A stretch of 64,000 nucleotides of DNA, taken from assembly GCA_963576565.1 (NCBI GenBank), contig OY755042.1, positions 15,661,272-15,725,271 of the forward strand. Reading direction: 5' to 3'. Each line of letters opens with the position of its first letter. Position 1 is the stretch's first letter. Of the stretch, positions 50,460 to 60,083 are shown piece by piece. Both the position numbers and the translations under genes were made by a program. The notes beneath the pieces were generated by a model. That model was not told the DNA's origin. It searched no databases and saw only the letters and a list, made by a program, of their open reading frames with translations. This DNA is from Aspidapion aeneum (taxonomy: Eukaryota; Arthropoda; Insecta; Coleoptera; Brentidae).

Positions 50460-50970
50460 TCCTTTCTAGCTAGCCTATTAGCACACTTCAAGTGAACTCC
50501 ATGATATATCAGCTTTGAAACAAGATGTTTGTAAATATCTCAGAAACAAAAGCTCCTACGTAGCTTCTGGTTATAATACATATTGAGCAAAATGTGTTCT
50601 ACTATATTCCGAAAACCCCATATTGATGCGATGATCTGTTAAAAAGTTAACATTAAAAAAAAAAATTAAATGTCAAAAAACTGTCATTAGCATTAATGGA
50701 TTTTGACCAAAATCTAATCAGCTCGTGACAGTGTCGAACAGTATTTTACTTAAACATTTTATGAAAATCGGTTTAGCGGTTTAGGAGCTATCGTGTTACG
50801 GACAGATATACACACACGCACACACATACACGCACACAGACAGATACACGAACACGACGATATTGCGAAGATTGGTCAAAATACACTCAAATAACACATT
50901 TTCGGAATTATCTGAAAAAAAAAAATTCGTCGAAAATAATACCATTTCTAGCCATTGCTGTGCGGGCTAG
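50460..50970 (+). mobile_element. ACGGACAGACA repeat family 2, copy 3
   Basis: The longest copy of the family. It includes ATGAAAATCGGTTTAGCGGT, then TTAGGAGCTATCGTGTTACG, a long CA/CACG microsatellite, and GCTGTGCGGGCTAG at the end. It is non-coding. Confidence 0.78.
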
Positions 50971-51038
50971 AGAGGTCAAGAGTTTAAGACATATTTGTAT
51001 AGTAAAGGTCTAAAAAATATAGTTTTTATACTGTACTA

Positions 51039-51207
51039 CAGTCGAACCTCTCTAACTCGAACTTAAAGGGAAAACCAAAACAGTTCGAGTGATAGAAATT
51101 TGAGTTAAAGAGGTTAAAATTCATATAAAAAGTGCAGGGACTCCCTAAATGGTTCGGGTTATAGAGAGGTTCGAGTTATAGAGGTTCGAGTTAGAGAGGT
51201 TCGACTG
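51039..51207. mobile_element. Pogo/Tigger-like MITE CAGTCGAACCTCT, copy 2
   Basis: It has the same ends and TA flanks as 4385-4569. It is 169 bp with one interior unit shortened. Confidence 0.8.
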
Positions 51208-51234
51208 TATATAATTTTCACCCTTAATAGTTGT

Positions 51235-51385
51235 ATAGACAAATGATTTTGTAGAAGAAAAAAAATTTAAAGTTTTGAAATTTTTGTCGTGAAGTTCCAG
51301 TAAAAACCTGAATACAGATCCGAAGAGTTCACCCCCCCCCCTCCCCGTGGGGAGCTTCATCCCCTTTTGTCACCCCCCCAAGGAC
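51235..51385 (-). repeat. Inverted partner of the repeat at 53690-53810
   Basis: The minus strand reads AAAAGGGGATGAAGCTCCCC, a run of G, TCGGAT.TGTATTC and AAAATTTCAAAACTTT. The plus strand at 53690-53810 reads the same. Confidence 0.7.
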
Positions 51386-51429
51386 TTTTTAGATTTTACA
51401 TTAAGGTTCCCACAAAAATTGTCTTATAT

Positions 51430-52125
51430 TAGCTCACACCACTACTGTACCATAAGAGTGTGAGCTATGGTGATCCTAATTTTTTTGATAAAAAAAAGTT
51501 GCTCCGACTTCAAAAAATTTTATTAATCTTTGCGTTTCCGATGATTTTGAAACTTTTTTGTTGCGCCGTCCGTCTGTCTGTATGTCTGTCTGTAACGACC
51601 AACGCGCATAACTCAAAAACCGCTTGCCCGATTTGAATAAAATTGGTACCTACGCTGTGTCTTGGGTCGAAATGGTCCCGTTTAAAAATGAACAAAATCC
51701 ACCGAACACAAGCCAAATAAAAGGGTGGGGGTAGATTAAAAAAATTAGAGTTTATGTGAAAATATGGCGTATGTGATATCAAATGAAAGGTTATTGAGTC
51801 TGGAATTCAAAATATATTTTAGTTTATTTTTAAAAAAAGGGTGGGGGTAGATTTGAAAACTCAGAGTTTAACTGAAAATATGGCATATGTGACATGAAAC
51901 GCAAGTTAATTGAGTCTAGAGTAAAACAAAATACATTTTAGTTTTAAAAAAATGGTGGGGGTAGATTTTAAAAATTAGAGTTTAAGTCAAAACATGGCTT
52001 GTGTGGTAATAAACGAAAGGTAATTGAGTGTGGAGTTGAATAAAACATATTTCAGTATTAAGTTAACTATAGCACATAGTGTTCGCTTAAGTGTCCATAT
52101 ATTGGCAGAGTATTTTTTTGCGATC
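51430..52125 (-). mobile_element. Hairpin-ended repeat family, copy D
   Basis: A reverse-orientation copy. It starts with the terminal hairpin (AGCTCACACC..GTGTGAGCT), then the AAAGTTTCAAAATCATC complement, the GACA tract, the GCGCGTTGGTCGTTAC complement and three 115-bp units. It ends at ATTGGCAGAGTATT. Confidence 0.8.
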
Positions 52126-52386
52126 TTTTAACCAACGCTTATAAATGACCTCTGAATATAATCATAGTTTCCAGCGCTACAAAAAATGAGCCCTGCGCTG
52201 TTTTTTGCGTCGATTATCTCGAAAAGTATTAGCGTAAATAAACTTGAGAAATCAATTTATTATTTATAAGGAAGGCAATATTTCCATTCAGAAAGTGACT
52301 TCAGCTAGTCGGCAAAGATCGGAGAAGACGAATAAGTTGGGCGGGACGATCATCGCTTTGCTTTGAAATTCACGACTTCCGGAGCG

Positions 52387-53271
52387 CAGTGTTGCCAGAT
52401 GTACGATAATTATCAATTTTGTACGATAACCGAACCGAACCAATGTAATTTGCCTGTTTTTAATTTTTGTAAGTTTTTATTCCTGATTTAACAAATGGCA
52501 AGAGTTTTTCTACGGAGAGACGATCAAATGCAGTCCATATTCAACTGATTGTTCGTTTGAAATATTAAAGTCGGATGGCGTCGCATGCCGCGGGTCCAGG
52601 CGTCGCGCAATCAAAAGCTGTTGGCCGCGGCTTGAGGCACGTACACATACTTATGCTTGTTTGGCTGTGCAGCGAGGCATGCGAATTCTGCCTCAAATGA
52701 ATACGCGGCTTTACACGAAGTATCTATTGGTTCAGAGTTTCACATGACAAATTGCAATTACAGTCGAACCTCTCTAACTCGAACCTCTATAACTCGAACC
52801 CCTCTATAACTCGAACCTTTTAAGCGGTCCCTGTACTTTTTTCATGTATTTTAACCTATGTAACTCGAGTTTCTATAACTCGAACTCTCCATAACTCGAA
52901 CTGTTTTGGTTGTCCCTTCAGGTTTAAGTTATAGAGGTTCGACTGTAGTAACTTTTTTGGCACGCTATTATAGATAGTTGCCAATCTAATTTTTTTTGTT
53001 ATTCACAGGCCTTTTATGTACCTACAATTGCATCGTCCACTTAAATTTCCTCTTAAAATTGCCTAGTCTAGTCCGGAAAATATTTTTATAGAAACACATT
53101 TCTTTAAATTCTTCAAAAGTGTACATTGTTATCAGTACAGATACCTTGTGATAAAAATGTATTTTTCTTTTGAGATGCGAGTTAATCACCCTCTTCAAGT
53201 TGTTGTTACGATACGATAATTTCCGCCAAAAAACGATAACTTTCACGATAATTTTAGCATCTGCAACACAG
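52387..53271. mobile_element. hAT-type element CAGTGTTGCCAGATG, 885 bp
   Basis: The ends CAGTGTTGCCAGATG and CATCTGCAACACAG are inverted, with target duplications CCGGAGCG (52379-52386) and GCGGAGCG (53272-53279), 7 of 8 matching. Sub-terminal TACGATAAT-like words occur at both ends. A pogo-like MITE is nested at 52761-52945. No transposase was seen. Confidence 0.82.
52761..52945. mobile_element. Pogo/Tigger-like MITE CAGTCGAACCTCT, copy 3
   Basis: A 185-bp copy in reverse orientation with TA on both sides, inserted in the 885-bp hAT element. Confidence 0.82.
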
Positions 53272-53689
53272 GCGGAGCGCGGCAATCAAGCGTTGTGTAC
53301 GGTTTAAGCAACAAATTATTGTGTGGTTATCAAAAATGGTGCGATTGTGCGTGCTGAACAGGTTGTGGTGAATTTGATAGCTGTTAGCAAGGCTTAATAC
53401 TTTTTGAAAAATATTTTGTCCAATATGGATCTTGTACAAAAACAACTGCCTCTACAATTTTGCTTTAATTTTTTTTGCTCACGCTAATAGTTTTTGAGAT
53501 AATCGACGGAAAAGACGACGCAAGGCTCATTTTTTGTTCGAGCTTAAAAACTAAGCCTATTTTTCAAGGTCATTTATTAGTGTTGGGTGGGAGATACGCA
53601 AAGTCCTATGATTTTTTCACGTCAGAGTTACATTTTACGTGCAAAACTCAAAAAACCATCATGGTCACCTTTAAGGGGTTAGTTTTTTT

Positions 53690-53810
53690 GGCAAAAGGGG
53701 ATGAAGCTCCCCCCGGGGGGTGGGACTATTCGGATTTGTATTCGGGTTCTTACTAGGAGTTTATAACCAAAATTTCAAAACTTTATAAAAAAAAATTATT
53801 TTCTATTCTA
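53690..53810 (+). repeat. GGGGATGAAGCTCCCC repeat
   Basis: It matches the minus strand of 51235-51385. The small palindrome GGGGATGAAGCTCCCC is followed by a G run and TATTCGGATTTGTATTCGGG. Confidence 0.7.
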
Positions 53811-54204
53811 TTATTTTCATAACACCCTGGATATTCGTTAACCTATGCCTCCCTCAGCATACCTATATAGATATTAGGATTTTTATTTGAATAACTCTTA
53901 TTTGTGATAAAACTAACTACCAAAATAAGAACATAAAGAAGGCAACTAACTTGAACAAATAGTTTCATTGGTGGTCGGAGTGAAACACTTAGTTGTGAAA
54001 ACGTAGAAACACTAACTACTTGTATTCGGAGTGAAATTAACCCTTGTCAACTTAGAAAAATGAACAGAAACGGTCTGGCGATAAACACTCCTCCAAAAAT
54101 ATCCGTCCATACAGATGGCAGATATTACAGGACTACCAGACTTCACTCAATTCATATAGGTATGTATTTATTTAAATCCCAACATCTACAGCCAGCGCTA
54201 CTTG

Positions 54205-54861
54205 CGATAGGGCTGGGTTAGGTAAGGGTAGACCTTCAGGTCCATCCTTTCTGTAATAATATAAAGGACATAGAGCTTGACTGCTCAATTAAACGAACTG
54301 CGGCTGTTTATAAATTTGGCGGGCGTGTCGGGCTCTATATCCCTCAGTTCTTCTAGATCTTGGAATATGAACGATCTCTGCCCCTGGCAGGCAGAGGAAT
54401 CACTCAACATATAAATTATGTTTTCAGGTTCCTCCTCGTCCCTGCAACTACGACAGTAGTCGTTTGCCGCTTTGTTTAAACGGATGACATGCGGTCCAAA
54501 GAGTCTTCACGTCTCATTTTGGCCACAGCTGCCTTGAGATGCTGCATGTTTCTAGCTCATCTTCTGCCTGCTAGCTTCACCACGGTATTGTTAATGTGAG
54601 ATTTGACCAGGCTCACTGAGATGGCGACCGTATCGTCAATTTGGTTATCATCTTTGAATAAACCTGCTTTGGTTAGTCTATCGGCCACCTCATTACCTTG
54701 TTTGTCCGAGTGACCTGAAACCCAACAAAGAATGACCCGACTCATGTAGATTCTTCGCACCAGTTTCAAGTTACTGCTTTCTTAAGTTTAGCGTCTTGAT
54801 CGCAGCCTGATTGTCCGCACAAATTACGATAGACCTTGACATTGCGGGATCAAGGTGCAGG
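54205..54861 (-). pseudogene. RNase H domain and C-terminus of a non-LTR retrotransposon
   Basis: The minus strand reads SRSIVICADNQAAIKTLNLR, then RVILCWVSGHSDKQGNEVAD and RLTKAG, then CRSCRDEEEPENIIYM. The CADNQAA and WVSGHSDKQGNEVAD segments carry RNase H catalytic residues, and the cysteine-rich tail is typical of RNase H-bearing LINE clades. A frameshift or stop separates the pieces. The upstream part of the domain lies beyond the MITE at 54866-55033. Confidence 0.82.
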
Positions 54862-54865
54862 TTAA

Positions 54866-55033
54866 GGCCTTCACACACACCTCCGTAGCATGGTGCATAA
54901 CGCGTGGCATGGGGCTTTCAACCAATCAACGATCGAATAGCAGCGGCCATATTGGTTTTGCATAAGAAAAGTCCATAAGGTTGAACTTCTATGCGCCATG
55001 CTATGCGCTATGCATTTTTGTGTGTGATCGGCT
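54866..55033. mobile_element. TTAA-flanked MITE, copy 2 (piggyBac-like)
   Basis: A 168-bp element with GGCCTTCACACACA and TGTGTGTGATCGGC ends and TTAA on both sides (54862-54865 and 55034-55037). Removing it together with one TTAA rejoins the RNase H reading frame of the host LINE exactly. Confidence 0.88.
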
Positions 55034-55037
55034 TTAA

Positions 55038-55078
55038 GGACATTAATTGCTTTTAGCAAAGCAAATAGTTCAGGCCCG
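55038..55078 (-). pseudogene. Upstream piece of the LINE RNase H
   Basis: The minus strand reads ELFALLKAINVL, the helix that follows the first catalytic region in LINE RNase H domains. It continues across the TTAA MITE into NLHLDPAMSRSIVICADNQ. Confidence 0.7.
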
Positions 55079-56691
55079 ACATCCGAGATTTAAGCGATAT
55101 GCTGCGTTTAATGATAGAAGCAACACACTTGGTATGGATAGACATAAGAGTCGCCCGAACATTTTACGAACCAACCCCCCCAACCCTGGCAGGGGGGTGG
55201 TTCCCCCCCCTTTAAACGTGCTGTTTGATAGTTTTTTGCTAATAACTCGAAAACAGTCAACTTTTCCAAAAATCTTCTGGAGATCATTTTTTCAGCGAAT
55301 ACAATTTCCTTTTCAAGGAATTACCTTAGGATTCCGTTCCATTACCGTACGAAAAAAGGGGAAAATTTTTATAATATTTTTTTAAATACTTTTTTGTGGT
55401 GTTTTTTATCCTTAACACCATTTTTTTCTCAAAAAAATATTGTTGGTTAATAGCCCATTGTATACAGTTAAATACTAATTAAGCTAGACATATTTTTTTT
55501 TTAATAGCCGCCTTGAAATAAAAATAAATGCGTTTGCAGAAATCCTTAAAGCAAACGAAAATGTTAGAACATTCATGTTTGTAACTAAGCAAATAAACTT
55601 GAGAGTAAGTAAAAAATTATTTTTGGTTAGTAATAACTTAAAACTGATTTTTTCTAGTAGACCTTCTTTAAAGTGATGGTGAGGGGTATCTCCCCTCTAA
55701 CCCTGCTCTCTTACAGTATTTTCCCAATTATTTGCAAACTTTTAACTTGGCAAAAAACAACTAAGTAATAGTTATTGAGGCTGATGAAAAGTACTCTCTA
55801 ACGATGAGTAACACGGCCCCCTGACATCAGTGGCGCACCTTTTATAGGCATCTAAATAAATAAGAGGTGTGGAAAAACTATAACAGTAAAATTTAGGAAA
55901 ATTAAAAAAATATTGTTTTTCCACACCTTTCATTTATTTTAATTCCACTGATCTAAGGGGGGCCTGTTATACATCGTTAGAGAGGACTTTTGGTCAGCCT
56001 CAATAACTATTACTTAGTTGTTTTTGACCAAGTTAAAAGTTTGCAAATAATTAGAAAAATACTGTAAAAGATCACTTTTGAGGGGGGAGAGAGGGAGGAT
56101 GTCCCCTCCCCCCAATTTAAATGAATTCAACTCAAAAAATTAAGTTTTAAGTGAATACTAATCAAAAACATTTTTTACTCACCTTGAGTATTATTTGCTG
56201 AGTTACAAAAATAAATGTTCAAAACTTTTGTTTGATTAGAGGATTTCTACACACATTTATTTTCATTTCAAGGCGGCTACTTTAAAAGGTTATGTCTAAC
56301 TTATTAAATATTTAACTGTATACAATGGGTTTGTGAACAAAAATTTTGAAAAAAACAAAATGCCACAAGAAAAATAAAAAAAACATATTTTAACCATTTT
56401 CCCCTTTTTTCGTAGACCTATGGAACGTGCACCACTGGCTTTAGAGGGTATTAAGGTACTTGGTTAAAAAGGAAATTTTATCCGCTTGCAAAATTAGAAA
56501 AGTTGACCGTTTTCGAGTTATTAGCAAAAAACCGTCAAAAAGCACGTTTAATGGGGGGAACCACCCCCCCCTGTCAGGGCTAGGGGGTGGTTCCCTTTCG
56601 TAAAATGTTTAGGCGAGTTTGATGTCTATTCATACCAAGTGTGTTGCTTCTATCATTAAACGCAGTATCGGACCCTGTAAGGCCTGAACTA
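55067..56691. mobile_element. 1.6-kb giant palindrome (foldback element)
   Basis: Almost the whole interval folds on a centre near 55885. Paired blocks include GCGTTTAATGATAGAAGCAA, AACATTTTACGAA, GTGGTTCCCCCC, TTTTGCTAATAACTCGAAAA, TTTGCAAACTTTTAACTTGG and GGTGTGGAAAAAC, each with its complement at the mirrored position. The arms are about 800 bp and diverged by scattered changes. It interrupts the LINE RNase H relic, with GGCC-type ends at the junctions. It has no coding capacity. Confidence 0.85.
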
Positions 56692-56913
56692 AACTGTATT
56701 TTCCTAAAAGATGATGCAATAATCTGGGAGCTTGTAGGACTACACAAGTTCAAGCTCTGTAAAACCTCTTGCGATGTAACTTAATTCTAAGGCAGGAGTG
56801 AAATTAAAAAACCAAAAATTTTTAAAAATACCCTGACCCCTAGCGTTTCTTCAATGTGAAATGTGACATTGACCGTGATATGTTGTTTAAAAAATTTTTA
56901 CTCATAATTTCAG

Positions 56914-56990
56914 TGGCCTAATTGGGGGCGGCGTTCGCGTACATAGCCAAACGTTCGGGTTTAAATCCCGGCCAAAGGACAGAAAACTCT
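56914..56990 (+). mobile_element. tRNA-like SINE head
   Basis: GTGGCCTAATTGGGGGCGGC resembles an A box region and GTTCGGGTTTAAATCCCGGC resembles a B box, followed by CAAAGGACAGAAAA. The same motif occurs on the minus strand at 57470-57532. There is no acceptor stem or CCA end, so it is a SINE head rather than a tRNA gene. Confidence 0.6.
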
Positions 56991-57369
56991 TTTTAATAAT
57001 TTTTTGTTTTTTTATTTCACCCCTGGTTTGGAATTGTTTACGGTTTTGAGTAAAACCTGGCATTATTGCATTTTGGTAAAAATGAATTCTAAGGGTTAAA
57101 ATATGCCCAGTAAGGCGCAAATCACGAGCCAGCCTCAAAACGCTGCTCTCTCCCTACACACTCATAAATATAAATATGCTTATCATAATTATATATTAAA
57201 AACACCGACTTAATAGAACCCAGTCACGAAAGCCTACCCAATCAAAAAACCAGTCAGGTTTTGCGTTGCCTACCCCAGATAAAATCCCAAAACACTTTTT
57301 TTTTATATCATCATATTTTAAATAACTTACCTCATGACATATTCAACAAAAACATTCATAATAAGCATT

Positions 57370-58000
57370 TTCTCTTCAAATACCAAATTGCAAATAATGC
57401 AAGGATCTCAACTATAAACAACAAGTAAAATTAAATAAAGACAAATTATAAAAAGTTTGTCTTTGGCCGGGACTCGAACTGGAATCTCTTGCTTTGTACG
57501 CAAACGCTTTTTCATTAAGCCACCAAAAACCATACATAAATTTTCGGAAAACTTCTACCCATGTATGTGTGTGGTGTCTCAATACAAGAACGAGAAATTC
57601 TCAGGGTATTAACTCGACCAAGCCATCCAACTAACCTCTATAATTCTTTCCCACTGTCAAAGGTATGAAAACTCAAATTAGACGTAAAGTATCAACGTCT
57701 GAAAACATGAGATCCCAATTGCCGTGTGTTAAAATTGCCAATATAATTTTCAAATTGCAAATACTGCAAGGATCTAAAACTATAAAAACAAGTAAAATTA
57801 AAAAAAGAAAAATTATAAAAAGTTTGTCTTCAGCCGTCCTGTACGCAAACGGTCTTTCATTAAAGTCACCAAAAACCATACATAAATTTTCGGATAACTT
57901 CTACCCATCAATGTGTGTGGTGTCTCAATACAAGAACAAGAAACTCAGGGTATTAACTCGACCAAGCCATCCAACTGACCTCTATAATTCTTCTTTCCCA
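57370..58000. repeat. Segmental tandem duplication carrying a SINE head
   Basis: The segment at about 57370-57650 recurs at about 57730-58000: shared AAATTATAAAAAGTTTGTCT, ACCAAAAACCATACATAAAT, GTGTGGTGTCTCAATACAAG and CTCGACCAAGCCATCCAACT. The first copy has a minus-strand tRNA-like head with GTTCGAGTCCCGGCC. The second lacks about 28 bp that include this B box. Confidence 0.8.
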
Positions 58001-58019
58001 CTGTTTTCTCATTAGTTGT

Positions 58020-58520
58020 TATTCTTGAGATTACATAAGACATTAACGCGCATTTCTCATCTAATATTTTCCTAATAGGTGTTCCATAAGAGGGAGCGCG
58101 ATTTATTTCTATTACCTCTAATAGGGTAAAAAGGCTGCCCCTTTGTGGTTTCTCGAAAGGTGTTGTATTTTGCAGACGGCTGGTGCTGTAAGAATAAGAG
58201 AGACAGAACAAGAAGGCATGGCATGACTTGTCGCGTCCGTGTTCAGTCTGCGTCCCTTGCACATGAATATTCGTGTGTCCCATGCATGCGTGTGCGTTGC
58301 ATGGTTTAAATTAATTAAATTTGCCCACTATAGTGAAATATTAAATCTGCAAATTAACAAATTTGTGGAAAATCGATTTGCAAAGGTTTAGTTTTTCCAG
58401 AAAGCAGTAAATGTTTTATCGAATATTTATAAAAATATGTTTGATGTTTTGTGTTAGCTTATTTTAATTTAATATTTGATATTAGAGTTTGTGAAAGATT
58501 TTTTTTCTGAGAAAGTACTA
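58020..58520 (-). mobile_element. Partial inverted copy of the 46351-47229 hAT element
   Basis: The minus strand shares CATGGGACACACGAATATTC, GAACAAGAAGGCAT.., GTTGTATTTTGCAGACGGCT-type sequence and the TTTTCCAGAAAGCAGTAAA block with the 46351 element. The ends are not preserved. Confidence 0.75.
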
Positions 58521-59085
58521 TGCACTAATTAAATTGAACCCTGGTCAATTTCGCTCTAATTTGAGTATGTTGTAGCCCTATTAATCAAGTAGGTTGGGAG
58601 CTACGGCCTCTATATAGAACTCTGCAGGCCCCCAATGAAACTCGCAATAAGATAATAGGTGTCAACTTACACAAGCGATATATCGATTTAGCGGTTTTGG
58701 AGGATAAGGAATTCCAATTTCACCATTTTGTCTAATTATTTTGACATTTGGATGATGTATGTACATCATTTTATGGTCCTCGCCATACGGAGTTACACTT
58801 TTGTGACTTTGACATGAAATAAGAATATTTCCTAACCCGAAATATATTAAAAAGTAAACATGTCTTGTTGGTATAAAGCTAAAGGTAAACCGTCATTTTC
58901 TGTGGATAAAAAGATGCTGACAAAAAAAAACGCACAGATAAAAATAACTCAAAGACATGCCATTTTTAAGATTTTTTTTGTTGCTGTCAGTATGCATATA
59001 ATAAATAAAGAGGTTGGAAATGTCACAAAAGGAAATGTCACTATAACATTGCTGCTGTTTTTAGTAAGGTCACTCATCGTCAAGT

Positions 59086-59424
59086 AAGCTTTACAGGTAG
59101 CGAAGCATAACTCTAATTTTCTATTTTTTGGTTGTACTTTTTGCCATGTCTTCCTCGGTTTCGCATTGGCGGCTCGTTGTTATTTTAAAAATGTGGTTTT
59201 AACACAGTCTAAAGATCTAGTTAATAATGAGACAGTTTCAGGATAGTTTGCAGCGTAACTTTTTAATTCTAATTACATAAATATATATAGTTTAGGTACC
59301 TTTATTTTGTGTAAAACAACATCTTCAAAATACAACAGAACCGCCAATGCGAAACCGAGGAAAACATGTCAAAAATAATCAAAAAATAGAAAGCCTGACG
59401 TTAACTTCGCATCCTATAAAGCTT
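59086..59424. mobile_element. MITE with 125-bp TIRs, AAGCTTTACAGG
   Basis: AAGCTTTACAGGTAGCGAAG at the left pairs with CTTCGCATCCTATAAAGCTT at the right. Both arms contain TTTTCTATTTTTTGGTT- and CCTCGGTTTCGCATTGGCGG-type sequence. It is 339 bp and non-coding. Confidence 0.85.
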
Positions 59425-59668
59425 GCCTTTCGATAAGTGTCCTTAGTTTTTAGAACATAAGTAAACAAATAGCAATACGCTATATAGATTTGGGAATTTT
59501 AGAAACGGACAAACAAATTCTAATTTCAATTATTTTTCTTGTTTAATTATTTTGACATATGTTTAAATATATAACTGCTGTTGTTCAACAATAGTTCAAA
59601 CATACAAATCCGGTATATCGATTTTAGGGTTTTCGACGTTGTGAAGTACGAATTTTATATCTTTGTCT

Positions 59669-59848
59669 CAGTGGCGTATATAAGGGGGGGCCTATCCTAT
59701 CCCGAAGCTAAGTTTTGTTTAGATTTTTTCCACATATTTCATAAATACAAACATAAAATAGCGCAAAATACGGCCTCATGAGGTACCGGGCCCCCTCCGA
59801 AACTGTCTCGGGCCCCCCCCCCGAAACTTTTTTCTATATACGCCACTG
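59669..59848. mobile_element. hAT MITE CAGTGGCGTATATA, copy 2
   Basis: A 180-bp inverted copy of 22335-22516, with CAGTGGCG/CGCCACTG ends, GGCCTCATGAGG and GAAACTGTCTCGGG. The flanks CTTTGTCT and CTAATTTT do not form a clear 8-bp duplication, although a host repeat copy elsewhere reads ATCTTT.TCTAATT. Confidence 0.85.
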
Positions 59849-60009
59849 CTAATTTTAGTGTTGAATTCCTTTGTGACTTCAAGACAAAAGATTAATGTTA
59901 ACAAATGTTTAGTTTTCGAGATACAAGGTGTTAAAATTTACTTTGTTATAGTTTTTTGTTTATAGCTTGTGCAGTTTTGGAAATATTTAGCTCTATAATA
60001 TATAACTCT

Positions 60010-60083
60010 ATCGGAACCCTAATATGTCGTCGCTATAACCGATTTGTCGTTATATCGGATGTCGTTATAAGCGATGTCCACTG
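60010..60083. mobile_element. Pogo/Tigger-like terminal fragment
   Basis: Repeated GTCGTTATA words end in GTTATAAGCGATGTCCACTG followed by TA, as in Tigger-type termini. Confidence 0.5.

Noticed and set aside
57470..57532. tRNA gene on the minus strand
   Set aside because: There is an A-box-like region and a good B box, but no pairing acceptor stem, and a related head occurs at 56914. I take it as a SINE head.
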